Shown: one piece after another, positions 45,744-56,350 of the stretch | Numbering within the stretch: the first letter of the stretch is position 1 | Layout: each line of letters opens with the position of its first letter | Source of the DNA: Diabrotica undecimpunctata | Taxonomy: Eukaryota > Arthropoda > Insecta > Coleoptera > Chrysomelidae | Direction of reading: 5' to 3' | NCBI RefSeq assembly: GCF_040954645.1 | Contig: NC_092811.1 | Coordinates: 83,647,063 to 83,711,062 of the forward strand | Length of the DNA: 64,000 nucleotides | Program-made: the position numbers and the translations under genes | Notes under the pieces: model-generated | Databases searched by the model: none | Told to the model about the DNA's origin: nothing | What the model saw: the letters and a program-made list of their open reading frames with translations, nothing else

Positions 45744-46426
45744 TCTTCTTCTTCTTACGATGCCTATCCGTTCCGGATGTTGGCGATCAACATGGCTATC
45801 CTAACTTTGCTTGCTGCTATTCTGAATAGTCTGGTTGTCGATGTAATAAACCACTTTCTCAGGTTTTGAAGCCAAGATATTCTTCTTCTCCCTGGTCCTC
45901 TCTTTCCAAATACCTTGCCCTGAAGAATGAGTTGCAACAAGCCTTATCTCTGTTCATTCCTCATAACATGGCCAAGATATTCTAGTTTGCGCTCTTTGAT
46001 GGTGTTAATAATCTCGCATTCCTTGCCTATTCTACGTAGGACCTCAACATTAGTCACACGGTCCACCCATAAAATTCTTAAAATACGTCTTTAACACCAT
46101 ATTTCGAATGCCTCGAGCTTTCTTAAAGAAGCCTCAGAAAGTGTCCAGGCCTCTACTCCGTAAAATAACGTAGAAAATACATAGCATCTAATGAGAGAGA
46201 TTTTGGTAGCAAGAGGTAAATCGTGACTTCTGAAAAGAGACTTCATCATTATGAACGCCGATCTCGCTTTTCCTATGCGTTGTTTTATTTCACTGGAGTG
46301 ATCTTATTGGCTGTTAATGTTGGTACCAAGGTATGTGTAGCTGTCCACTCTGTCAATTGGATGTTGGTTAACCAAAAGCTGTGTATTTAATATTGAGATT
46401 CATTATAGATATTATTAATATAAGAA
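45744..46426 (-). mobile_element. RTE-A LINE, 5'-truncated, 11 bp duplication, inside solo LTR
   Basis: Perfect TTCAGATTCTT at 45733-45743 and 46427-46437. The minus strand carries the C-terminal RTE-A motifs in order (SLLPLATKISLI-type, YVFSTLFYGVEAWTLSEAS, WVDRVTNVEVLRRIGKEC, RKLEYLGHVMRN and FGKRGPGRRRISWLQNL, frame-corrected) and a (CTT)n end. The innermost layer of a four-level nest. Confidence 0.9.
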
Positions 46427-47819
46427 TTCAGATTCTTAGTTCTAAGACTAATTAACGCTTTATTTGCAGATTCTTAGTTTTAATAAACATTTATTTGCAT
46501 TTCTTTAAAAAGGTATTTACCTCTAGCCTTGTGATCATATATGTCCACGGACCGTGACCCTTACATGCTCCGGTCCATTCCAGCTATGGATAGTGCGACT
46601 GGACCACCTTCCCTCATTCCCGAGGGTTCAATCCAGCGACATTACAAAGCTTGTTCAATTTATAAATACTCATCACCCCGATAATGAAATTATATTTTGG
46701 CCCGAAATTTTGTTCCCAAGCGCGACAACCCTCCAAATGTGCCTCAGGCGAGGCCTATAGAAGAGTTTTGGCTGTTTTGAGTCGAATGGTGTATAATAAT
46801 GGCTGAGAAGTCCAAAATAAAAATCAGCTAAGGCGAAGAATTTTGCAAAAATTTCATGAGATCGACTTAGAAACAGTCCAAAGGCTTATTGCACAGGCAA
46901 CACCAAATTTACGTGCCATCGAAGATAACGGACCTCTTTCTGTTCTATAAAAATACATTATAAACCTTAAAATGTAAAGTTAATTTCCTGTATTTAGTTA
47001 TTAAAATAAACTTAATTTACAATTAGAAAATACATATTTATTTTTTCCGAAAACTTTAGGGACATGCGTTAGTGAAAGCTTTACCTTAGGGAGAAACTGC
47101 ACCATTTTCAAGCAAAGATTTATGCGATATTGCAATGTGTAAAGGAAAATAATAAAATAGCCCTTTAAAAAGAGCAGATCCATGTATTGTCTTACAGTCA
47201 AGCGGCACTGAAGTCAGTGGCGTGTCAGGAAGTGACGTCTAGGCTGGTGTGGTACTGCATCAAAGAACTGAATGAACTGGGAGACCGGAACAAGGTTGAG
47301 ATTATCTGGGTACCAGGCGTAGAAGGCAACGAAAAAGCAGATTATCTATCTAAACGAGAAACGAAAGATTCAAATGGACTGGCTGTGACTGGGAGTACCA
47401 AAGGTAGGACTGTAGAGGACTGGATTCGAGAAAGTGATGAGCAATATTGGGAGAGAATGGAGGAATGGAATAAGAGGAAACAGCAATGGGTAGCAAACAC
47501 AATAAGCTTTAGTTTTAGTGATAACGGAGATCTTTGGACCTGTCGGGCCCAGGGATAAAATAATCTCTATAAGGCTCTGAAACAAGTAATATTATTAATT
47601 GTCTCAGACTGCAACGACATAATTTACATGAGATTGGATTAACACATAATTAATGGTTTGTTGACAAGCATATGGTATACCCTCAGGAAATTATGCCGGT
47701 CAACATATATATGGGGTTAAAGTAATCGTATCTGCTCAATTACGTTAATATGTTACAAATGTTATACCTGTTTCTGAAATATTAATAAGTAATAATCCAA
47801 CTGAATTCTAGTCCGGTCA

Positions 47820-50062
47820 AATTAAATGTTTTCCAGGCGTATGCCCCAGCCACGGATAAACCAGAAGAAAAGGTAGAGCAATTATATGAGTTGTTGATGA
47901 ATTCACTTAAACAAATTAAAAAAGATGATATAACTAATATTATGGGTGACCTGAAAGCGAAAATTGGTAAAGGGAAAAGCGGTGAATTTATTGGTGATTT
48001 TCATATAGGGAAGAGAAATGGAAGGAGAAAAACTAATTGTAGAGGAACTAAAATCTATTTGTAGAGGAAGAAGAATTTTAAATACTAAATACGTTCTTTA
48101 AACTACCACCAAGACGTTTGTATACTGGGGTCTCTCCGCAAGATCAACCGGGAAACATAATACGAAATCAAATTAGTTACATTATGGTGAACAAGAGTTT
48201 AGATTTAAAAAAGTTACAAAAAAGAATAGTAACAAAAAATGTAATAGTAAATACTAAAAGATGAGGAAACAAAAGAGACAGTCGCACGGATTTTAAAAGC
48301 TAGATAACATGGAGCAAACATATAAACCAGAACAGTCACTTCAGAATATATGTGAAACCTTTAACAAGATCAGAGAAGAACATCTAATAGAAAAGAAAGA
48401 GAGGAGGAAAGGTTGGATGAATGTCAATATACTATAACTCATGGAAGCAAGAAGAAAATCAAAGAATAACAAAAGAATGTACAAAGATTCAGAGACAAAA
48501 ATAAGAACCGAAAAGTCATAGAAAATTGGTTAAAAACACAGTGTGACGAGATAGAGTTATTGGAACAAAAACACTGTACATTTAATATGCATAAAAATAC
48601 AAAACATGGTAAAACAAACAGCTGGTCTTCAAAAATTCAACACAGCTAGTAAACTGCAAGATCAACAGGAGAACATCATCACAGATAAAAATCAATAAAT
48701 AATTACATGGAACAAATACATACAAGTATGTATTTGTATCACATAATCACATGATTAAAATCAGTATCACCAATAAAAGATGGCAAAGCTCCTCGACCTG
48801 ACAATACATATGCTGAACTCATAAAGCTACTCAACTCCGACGGTACTCAATGACTAACAAAAATATTCAATGACATATATTTAAACGGAGTAATTCCAAG
48901 ATCATGGCTAAAGTGAACGTTTATTGCTCTACCAAAGAAAACAAAATCCGTATTCTGCAATGAGTTCCGAACCATCAGCTTAATGAGCCACATTTTAAAT
49001 TTATTTCTAAAAATCATACATCAAACGATAGATAGACTATGCGAAGAAAAAATCAGCCATACACAGTTTGGTTTTCGGAACGCAGTGGGTACGAAAGAGG
49101 CTCTCTTTATCATACAAGGCTATTTGAACGATGTAGATATGTGAATTGCGATATTTATGCATGCTTCATTGAATACCAAAAAGCATTAGATACAGTAAAG
49201 TACGACAAGCTAATAGAGATATTAACAAATATTGGAATAAACATCTTGGATCCAAGAATTATTAGCAACCTTTACTGGAATCAAACATCGTCTATCCATA
49301 CAGAGGCAGCAGAATTCGATGATATCAAAATTAAAAGTGGGGTCCGACACGGATGTATACTATCACTCCTGCTATTCAACAAATACTCTAAGGAAATATT
49401 TCAAAAAGCAGTAAAGGATGTTGAAGCTGGAATTTGAATTAACGGAAAATGTATCAATAACATCAGATACGCGGTACGTACGTCAATGAAAATTGAGACC
49501 ATTCCCTAGAAATCAAATGTAGGAGAGAGAAAATGCAAGATTTGCATTTCAAAAAATGGCTAAGCTATTCAAATGCCATGATTTATCAGTATCGCGTAAA
49601 AATCAGGTTACTGCGATGTTACATCTTGCCCGTACTGTTGTACGGAGTTGTGAACTCTCACAGACGCTACCTGCAAGAAAATTGAGGCTTTCGAAATGTG
49701 GCTTTATCGTCAAATCCTGAAGATATCCTAAACCGACCACGTTACTAATCAGGACGTTTTATTAAAAATGCTTAAAGGAAAATATTTGTTAATCTCAATA
49801 AAAATAGCCAAAATCGAATACCTCGGTCACATCATGAAAAACAGCGAAAGATATGGGTTACTGCAATTAATTGTAGAAGAAAAAGTAGAAGGAAAATTAG
49901 GACCAGGAAGGCGATGAATTTCCTGGCTGAAAAATCTACATATGCGGTTCAACACAACAATCATAAATCTTTTCAGAGCAGTAGTTTGCAAAATACAGAT
50001 TGCCATAATGGTCGCCAACATCTGAAACGGATAGGCACTACAACAACAGGAAGAAGAAAATA
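47820..50062 (+). mobile_element. RTE-A LINE, long degenerate copy
   Basis: The plus strand starts in the endonuclease (FQAYAPATDKPEEKVEQLYE, DDITNIMGDLKAKIGKGKSG). Linker remnants follow (RKGWMNVN), then RT: SHTQFGFRNAVGTKEALF (frame-corrected), ACFIEYQKALDTVKYDKLIE, LYWNQTSSIHTEAAEFDDIK, VRHGCILSLLLFNKYSKEIF (Q to H in VRQG). The YADD region is deleted after NNIRYA (49470). The C-terminus continues with IRLLRCYILPVLLYGVV and RFNTTIINLFRAVV to an AAG-rich tail. It lies just upstream of the exon at 50240 and fills intron sequence. Confidence 0.8.
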
Positions 50063-50239
50063 AACGATATTACACATTTCAGATTCGTCAATGCTTTAAT
50101 AATAAAGTATATTTTGTTGGCGATTAAATTTGGAAATGGAAAAATCAAAGGAAAAGTTTATTTTACTATTGTGGTTTATCAACAACGAATATTTAGCAAA
50201 AATTTAATATTTTTCCCACAATAATAACATAATACCTAC

Positions 50240-50580
50240 CTATAGCATTTTCTATAGAAAACTTTAAGTATTGAATGTTATCAAAAGTTTTCTCAATATT
50301 ATTTAATCCTTTATTTTTTTCGATGTCGTACTGTTGTTTTAAAAGCTTGATTTCTAAACTTTTTGTTTTTTGAGACTCAAACAACATTTTGTCATCTTTT
50401 GTCATATTATCGATAGCGCTAAGAAAATCTGTTAAAACTGGGAACTCCTCGTTGTAGCTTAGTTTTTTCGCTGTTTCTCGAAAAACGTTTATTAATTTGT
50501 TAATGTCTATGGCAATTTTATCATGATTTATTCCTCTGGCAGGAAGTCTTTTCTTTGCGTGATCTTCAGTACCAGTAAAC
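50240..50580 (-). CDS. IQCG: DRC9/IQCG-like gene, internal exon (coiled coil)
   Basis: Minus-strand acceptor GATTTTTAG before G at 50580, donor ATAG|GTAGGT after 50240. One base, 113 codons and one base: FTGTEDHAKKRLPARGINHD, KIAIDINKLINVFRETAKKL, SYNEEFPVLTDFLSAIDNMT and on to NIQYLKFSIENAI. Charged, alpha-helical, no stops. The downstream intron is phase 1 and joins exactly to the exon at 40364. The upstream intron is phase 2, so at least one more 5' exon exists. I could not find it between 50600 and 64000. Lengths add up to 283 codons of a family usually around 400-450. Confidence 0.72.
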
Positions 50581-50895
50581 CTAAAAATCATAAAATAATT
50601 ATAAAGGGACTAAGTCTTATTACTTATAGAAAAAAAAACGGTAAATGCGTACTGGCTAAAGCTTCAAACCAATTCACTAGTGACTATCAAATCCAATTCA
50701 TAATCGTTAGATTGATTTGCATTTCATTTATTCATACAATTTTGCTAACATTATAAAAGACAAATTTAAGCCTCTGATCCGTTCGAACAAAAAAGAAGTC
50801 GATTTTTTATAAGGACTGTTAACACTTTAAGATAATCGAAATTCTAAGATTAACCATGATTGATGTACAATACTTCGCATTATCACAGAACTTTA
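50581..50895. other. Intronic DNA, nothing recognised
   Basis: Short A+T-rich stretch upstream of the exon at 50580. The frames on the plus strand (50523-50756) are not supported. Confidence 0.4.
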
Positions 50896-51580
50896 CTGAA
50901 ATAAAACTGTCTATCTACATGTCTACCTATTGCTACTCTTATCTTCATTTTCGGATCACAATCCCCCATGCAATTCAAAGTAGCAACAAGATATTTAGAT
51001 ATGTCAACCTGTTTAACAGCTCTTTTATTCAACTGAGCTTTTGTCTGCTGATTATCATATATTTGGTTTTTCTTATGTTGATATTAAGCCCGTACTTCTC
51101 TCCCACTCCATTTATGATATTCATTAAATCTTGCAGCTCCTCTATAGTGTCCGCTATTATGGCCGTATCGTCGGCATATCTTAGTTTATTAACAGAAAGA
51201 CCATTAATAATGATGCCTTTTTCCTTCTCTCGTGCAAGTTGAAATATCTTTTCTACATAAATGTTAACAGTAAAGGAATGAGTCATGTTTTAAAAGTAGC
51301 AGTTCTGATTCTTTGCAGGTTTTAACTATCTATGCATTTTGTTACTTTTATTTTTCTTCTAATTGTTTTATTAATTATTTTGTATACTTCGTAATTTCTC
51401 TTTACATTTCTTCGTTCTTTCATCATGAATAGAACTTTACTCCTCTGAGATCCAACTTTTCTTTGATAGTCTTCTATTTTGCCCGATGACATTTTGTGAA
51501 GCCGTATGTATGTTGGTTTTGATGTCTTCCCACAGAATATACCGTCTTTCTCATATTTACTTATATAAATCACAATTTAG
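50895..51580 (-). mobile_element. RTE-like LINE fragment
   Basis: The minus strand contains a pre-RT remnant, WEDIKTNIHTASQNVIGQNR (frame-corrected), and then after a large deletion INGLSVNKLRYADDTAIIAD with intact YADD, GEKYGLNINIRKTKYMIISR, and a KYLV.TLNCMGDCDPKMKIR remnant. Related to RTE-A but a distinct subfamily. Confidence 0.6.
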
Positions 51581-51619
51581 TTTTTTAAATTCCATTTGTA
51601 GCTTCGCTCTCGTTTATAT

Positions 51620-52330
51620 TATTACATCATCATTAACGGCGTTATATCTCTTCGTGAGTCTTTCTTAGAGAGTCCTTAGTGAGATATCCCATCTGGTCTT
51701 TCTCAAAACATATTGTTTATACAGCAATTGTCGTTACTGCGTGTCACATGTCCTGCTCATTTTAGTGTATTGGCCTATTTCTCAGTACATTTTCCTTTTC
51801 GAAGAGAGAATCTTACTCGTTGTTGGGACTGTGCATCCATTCGTTTGTCACGCTACCTCTGTAAGGTCCTTAAATTAGTCTAAGGATTTTACGTTCCTAC
51901 ACAGCAATTCATTTATTTCTTTTTTTTTTCTTGGTGTCCATGTTTCCTTCCGTGCGTGACTGCTTGTCGTATTATTGTTGTGTATATCTAAATTTTTGAA
52001 CCTCTTGAGAAAAGTTTTGACCCAATTAGATGTTGCAAACAAAGATGTATTTGCTACCAGCATTCGTGTTTCAACTTCTCGTTCTACTTTGTTGTTAATG
52101 GTGATTGTCGCTCCTACATATTTAAATTCTTTAACCACCTCGAAGTTATGATCACTTATTCGCCATCGTTATTTTGAAATGACCATGTATTTTGCTTTAT
52201 CTTCATTTACTTTTGGACCAATATTTAATGCAGCTTATTTAAACCCCGAGAAAATATCCTTAACTTCGAATGTTGATTATGATCTCTACGGCATCTTGGC
52301 CTCCCGAGAAGCTGTGTCTGATCTTTATGA
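51620..52330 (-). mobile_element. LINE fragment, post-RT region
   Basis: Minus-strand pieces: KVNEDKAKYMVIS, then FEVVKEFKYVGATITINNKV, EREVETRMLVANTSLFA, and ETWTPRKK. The order matches the NExKTKYM / FKYLGATIT / ETWTLRK motifs downstream of the RT domain. It ends near an ATCATCATT trinucleotide run at 51625 (tail in reverse). Confidence 0.55.
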
Positions 52331-52439
52331 TAAAATTAGAGTTTAGTCTTTTTATTCTGTTTTCTTTCTCTTTCTTTTATATAACATTAAACCAAATTAA
52401 ATTAATTTTGTAACATTATGACATTCTATCTCTCCAGTC

Positions 52440-55400
52440 CTAACCAATAAACAAACAAACTGGAACATATTTCGAAATGCACTTACAAAAAATATCCATG
52501 AACTTGCCACTCAAAACAGAAATACAAATTGAAAACGCTGTACAATATCTTACTACTTCCATACAAAAGGAGGAATGGAGTGCTACTCCTGAACAAACAA
52601 TATGGAAGAAAAGCATTAATTGTTCTCTGAGTGCAAAGAGCTTGATTGGAGAGAAAATAAAACTAAGGAGAAAGTGGCAAAAAACACACACGCAACTATT
52701 GACAAAGCAAACGTAAACAGAATTACCAGAAGACTTAAAAATATGTTAAAAAAAGAAAAAAATAAGAGGATACAAATGTATCTAGAAAATCTGACGCCGT
52801 TCAAAGATACAAAGTATTCTTTATGGAAAGCGACAAGAAAATTAAAAGGGTCACAAGACGTTATAACTCCTTTAAAAATTGTCAAAGATAAATGGGCAAG
52901 AACAGATACAGAGAAATCCGAGACATACGCAGAACATATTTGGAAAATATCAAGTCCATTTACCAGAGTAGTGCCTGTAGAACAAGAAGAACCATCTTAT
53001 TCTTTTCTTGACGCTCCATGGCAAATGGAACTACCAATCTTCCAATTTAACATTAAAGAAGTAAAACAGATAAATGAAAAAAGATATAAAACTCAACAAG
53101 GCACCGGGATACGATCTTATTAAGAACTAATGGTAAGGTCCTTCAAGAACTAAGCCTTAATTGCTACAGAATAATTACTATGATCTTCAATGCTATATTA
53201 AGCCTGCACTACTTCTCTTTGCAATGAAAAGTGGCACAGATTATACACTTACAAAAACCTGGTAAAGATCCAAAAGATGTCAACTCATACAACCGATAAG
53301 TTTACTCTTACTCATTTCAAGGTTTTCGAAAAACTTCTGTTGAGAAAAATCAAACCAATATTGGACAAGAAGGGTCTTATACCTGACCATCAATTCGGAT
53401 TTTGTAATCAACACGCTACAATAGAAAAAGTGCACTGATTATACACAACAATAAGAACTAGTCTCGAAAACAAGCAATACTGTAGTGCAGCCTCTTTAGA
53501 TACCTCTCAAGCTTTAAATAAGGTGTGACACACAGGACTTCTGTACAAGTTAAAAAAAACATACCTTACACTTCCTTCAAACTGCTTAAATCATACTTTA
53601 CAGAAAGAAGATATCTAGTAAGGTATAGTGAAGCCTGTACAAAACTCTACCCCATAATATTTGGTGTACTTCAGGCTAGTGTGCTCAGACCGATCTTGTA
53701 CCTGATATATACACTTACCTGGCTGAGTTACCAACAAGCAATAATCTTACGTTTGCAACTTGCAACATTTGCAGCTGATTTTGCTTTTCCAAAATCTCAT
53801 AGTAATCTAGTAATAGCATCAGAGATACTGCAACTACATCTTAACAAAACTAATAAATGGTTTAAACTCTGGAGAATTAAAGTAAATCCCTCAAAATCCA
53901 CACATATTACATTTACTCTAAGAAGAGGTATATGTCCACAAAGTTAACCTCGATGGACATCCTTTACTCCAAAAGAATGACGTAAAATATCTAGGCATTC
54001 GTTTGGACAAACGATTAACATGGACCAAACATATATGCACTATATAACAGCACTATTCAATAAGATATATGACACAGGTAAAATACCAACAGCCTGGTTA
54101 AAATCAACATTCGTAGCATTACCAAAAAAATCGAATTCCTCGCAATGCGATGATTATTGAATATCGAATTCGACAATCGAATCCATACACGAACTCGCAA
54201 GAAGTGCAAGTTCCAGATTAGTAACACTCAATTCGGATTCCGAAACGGATTGGGAACACGAGAGGCTCTTTTTGCTTTAAATGTGTTAACGCAACGATGC
54301 AGAGACATGAATGTAGATGTATATGCAAGTTTTATTGGCTATCGAAAAGCATTTGACTGCGTTAACCATCAAAAGATGATTGAAATTCTGAGAACAACTG
54401 GAGTTGACGAACAAGACTTGCGAATTGTCTCAGAACTATACTGACACCAATCGGCAACAATTGAAATAGAGTACACAACATCCGAAGATGTACAAGTCCG
54501 ACGAGAAGTGAGACAGGGTTGAGTCTTATCACTGCTACTGTTTAATTTATATTCGGAGTCTATATTCAGAGAAGCATTAGACGAGGTCCAAGGCGGAATT
54601 AAGATTAACGGAATCAGCATAGACAACATCAGATGTGCTGATGATACCGTCTTAATAACAAACAACGCACAAGAACTACAAAATATAATTAATGCGGTAG
54701 TTCACCACAGCGAAATGTTCGGTTTACATATTTACGGTTCCAAAATTAAAACTTTAGTATTTTCAAAGACACCAATAAACGTACATGTGTATGCCAAGGG
54801 TCAAATAATAGAACAGGTAAATTCCATAAAATATTTGGGAGCAAATATCAATAGTCAGTGTAATCCAAAAAAAGAAATCCTATCAAGAATCGAACAAGCA
54901 AGGAAAGCATTCATAAGCATGAAAACATTTTTTACAAGATCGGACCATAGTCTGCAGCTTAGAATCCAAATGATCAGATGTTACGTTTTTTCTGTCTTAC
55001 TGGATGGCTGTGAAAGTTGGACAATGGACTCTGAAATATAAAAAAGAAAAGATGCCTTTGAGATGTATATATACAGACGAATGCTGAGAATTCCATGGGT
55101 ACAAAGAGTTACTAATGTTGAGGTACTTCGTGGCATGTGTAAACAAAAAGAATTACTAAGAATAATCGCAGAGAGGAAAATGCAATACTTGGGTGATGTG
55201 TTGAGAGGCGAAAGATACGAATTACTTGATGAATCAAGTTATACTGGAAGGAAAAGTACAGGGCAAAAGATCGGTAGGAAGACGCCAGAACTCGTGGCTG
55301 AAAGACCTGAGGAGATGGTTCGACCGCTCATCCACAGAAATCTTTCGCGCAGCAGTTTTCAAAACTACAATTGCTATTTGGATCGCCAACCTTCGAAAGG

Positions 55401-55690
55401 AGACGGCGCCATGAAAAGAAGAAACATATATGGACAAAAAGACTACAACTAGGAATTTTAAACATAAAACTTTACTGGATGCTGGGAAAAAACGCACACC
55501 TGTCGATCGACAACAAGCTGCTGATATACAAAGTTATAATAAAACCCGTTTGGTCATATGGTTCGCAGGTCTGGGGATCAGCTAGCAAATCTAATGTTAA
55601 GAAAATAGAAAGATTTCAATCTAAAACTCTAAAACAATCGTTAATGCTTCTTGGTATAGAGCCAATCTTCCCTAGACCTATCAAACCGTT
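52440..55690 (+). mobile_element. Jockey-like LINE split by RTE-A
   Basis: The plus strand has pre-RT ATIDKANVNRITRRLKNMLK and YSLWKATRKLKGSQDVITPL (52620-53123), then LIPDHQFGF (53376-53401), a CSAASLDTSQALNK-like box, ILRPILYLIYTLTWL, a TFAADFAF box (ADD changed to ADF) and INKWFKLWRIKVNPSKSTHI. DVKYLGIRLDKRLTWTKHI is cut at 54037. The element resumes at 55433: TKRLQLGILNIKLYWMLGKN, LLIYKVIIKPVWSYGSQVWG, IERFQSKTLKQ. Several frame breaks. Confidence 0.82.
54038..55421 (+). mobile_element. RTE-A LINE, 1.38 kb, perfect 11 bp duplication
   Basis: AAACATATATG at 54027-54037 and 55422-55432. The plus strand covers the RT to the C-terminus: TQFGFRNGLGTREALFA-type, FIGYRKAFDCVNHQKMIEIL, VRREVRQG.VLSLLLFNLYS (one stop), IDNIRCADDTVLITNN (YADD as CADD), VNSIKYLGANINSQC, YIYRRMLRIPWVQRVTNVEV, RKMQYLGDVLRGERYELL, VGRRQNSWLKDLRRWF, IAIWIANLRKETAP. 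It has about five disruptions. The longest RTE-A copy whose both ends are defined. Confidence 0.92.
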
Positions 55691-55721
55691 CCTGACAGTG
55701 CCTACCCCTAATAGCACACTT

Positions 55722-55781
55722 ACGTCCAGTGGACGTCCATAGTACGTCCCTCACGACTTTAAGGACGTCCCTCGAACGTCC
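55722..55781 (+). repeat. Five ACGTCC boxes with helical spacing
   Basis: ACGTCC occurs at 55722, 55733, 55744, 55765 and 55776, spaced 11, 11, 21 and 11 bp. It lies directly after the Jockey remnant. The minus strand of the area also reads as a WTSTGR-like peptide repeat, so it could equally be a short tandem-derived coding or element end. Function unknown. Confidence 0.55.
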
Positions 55782-55879
55782 GTTTTGGTCATATGGTCTA
55801 CACAATTTACAAGAACAGTAGATGCTTGTAGACAAGTCAGTATAAATCTAATCGACATAAAAAATGTTTTGTAATGCAT

Positions 55880-56350
55880 TTATAACATAATCATTGTAAA
55901 TTAAAAGAAGTTGAACGACTAGACAGTAAAATATGCTGACCAGTATGAAGCTGATTCTTCAGATTTACTGTCAAAAAATCAATCAGTACAGTCTCGAAAA
56001 TTTTAGGAATAGCAGAAAAAATTATAATGGAACGATAATTAGGAATCAATGAGTTAAGGATAAAATCGATAAATAAATTGTGATGGAAAGTGACCCTGTC
56101 AGAGATTTATTAAAAATAAGCCATAGAGGCCTACATAAAAAGAATGCACAATTCCTTAAAAATAAGTTAAGATATTTTGTCTGGACCAAGACCTTTATTG
56201 GTATTAAGACACTCTAAGCATGCTAGAATGTCATAAATTTCAATAGTTAAAGAGACAATATGGCTGTGACTGATATGAGACCTTTGACTACACTTGTCTA
56301 CATAGGAGAAAGAAGGATTGTGAAGACTGCTAAAGAAATTGGCAAAATCG
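55880..56350 (-). mobile_element. LINE RT fragment (CR1/Jockey-type)
   Basis: The minus strand carries LECLNTNKGLGPDKIS (the NKGPGPDxI box), then in another frame LCRPLWLIFNKSLT and finally SAIPKIFETVLIDFLTV before QHTGQ/LLSSRST. These are RT motifs 1-3 in the correct order, with breaks. It is only the N-terminal third of the RT. Confidence 0.6.

Larger units (their letters stand above)
43756..46641. mobile_element. Solo LTR (about 2.2 kb without nested LINE)
   Basis: Begins TGTCGC and ends GCGACA, that is TG...CA with perfect 6 bp inverted ends. Flanked by TTAC on both sides (43752-43755 and 46642-46645). Without the RTE-A insertion it measures about 2.19 kb. It contains a TATAAATATAC box at 43966-43976 and no gag-pol frames. 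This fits a solo LTR left by recombination between the LTRs of a long-LTR (Gypsy-like) element. Orientation is probably plus, judged from the TATA box. Confidence 0.72.
43100..46950 (+). pseudogene. Tc1/mariner-like transposase, interrupted
   Basis: ATG 43100: MSYELNIRQSVYRLIGHVPN, a helix-turn-helix region ending KSGRP. A frameshift near 43280 leads to LTPAREQRLIQSMENQLGKS, MTVNRIISRNNLKRYKRRKA (second HTH), then the DDE core FPGKILIIEDENYFTLF (first Asp) and VRFKGKVKFADQILVWYVIS. The frame is cut at about 43755 by the solo LTR and resumes near 46648 as LVQFINTHHPDNEIIFWPE. The expected WPD Asp is Glu here. Frame-shifted remnants of NVPEARPIEEFW and a final TPNLRAIEDNGPLSVL before TAA 46948-46950 complete it. 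Inactive. Confidence 0.85.
42958..47069 (+). mobile_element. Tc1/mariner-like element with nested solo LTR
   Basis: Terminal inverted repeats of 23 bp at 42958-42980 and 47047-47069 (ACGCATSTCCCTAAAGTTTT, 2 mismatches over the full length). A TA lies immediately outside each (42956-42957 and 47070-47071). Subtracting the nested LTR insertion leaves an element of about 1.2 kb, the normal size. It landed in the RNase H region of the I/R1-type LINE, and LINE sense resumes right after it (PRI then SESFTLGRN). Confidence 0.9.
41000..47560 (+). mobile_element. I/R1-type LINE (with RNase H) carrying nested insertions
   Basis: The host LINE runs from about 41000 to 42955 and resumes at 47070-47560. 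Its segments: pre-RT region (DTPWWNKEISALGEKTRTLN, SEAKRDTWRKHCEKIENTYA), RT (GMDDIHIMLLQKGSKLLYNE, YIPKACRELTVTFISKPE, LDLEGAFDSSSITSITNALK, NGHKTIGYADDLVIISQKKY with YADD), then the start of RNase H (KYTGGSKT, 42890-42912). After the nested mariner-like element the RNase H continues: LGRNCTIF, SYSQAALKSVACQEVTSRLV, WYCIKELNELGDRNKVEIIW, VPGVEGNEKADYLSKR. Many frameshifts. The 5' limit is uncertain. Confidence 0.8.

Noticed and set aside
43745..46645. Alternative 5 bp duplication ATTAC around the solo LTR
   Set aside because: Would give ends without TG...CA. The 4 bp TTAC choice gives canonical LTR termini with 6 bp inverted repeats.
46542..46660. Short frame MSTDRDPYMLRSIPAMDS... that looked like a gag N-terminus
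   Set aside because: It runs across the GCGACA/TTAC right border of the solo LTR into mariner sequence. The LTR termini and duplication explain this interval better, so the frame is taken as chance.
50856..51242. 128-codon plus-strand ORF
   Set aside because: Antisense shadow of an RTE RT fragment that carries an intact YADD box on the minus strand.
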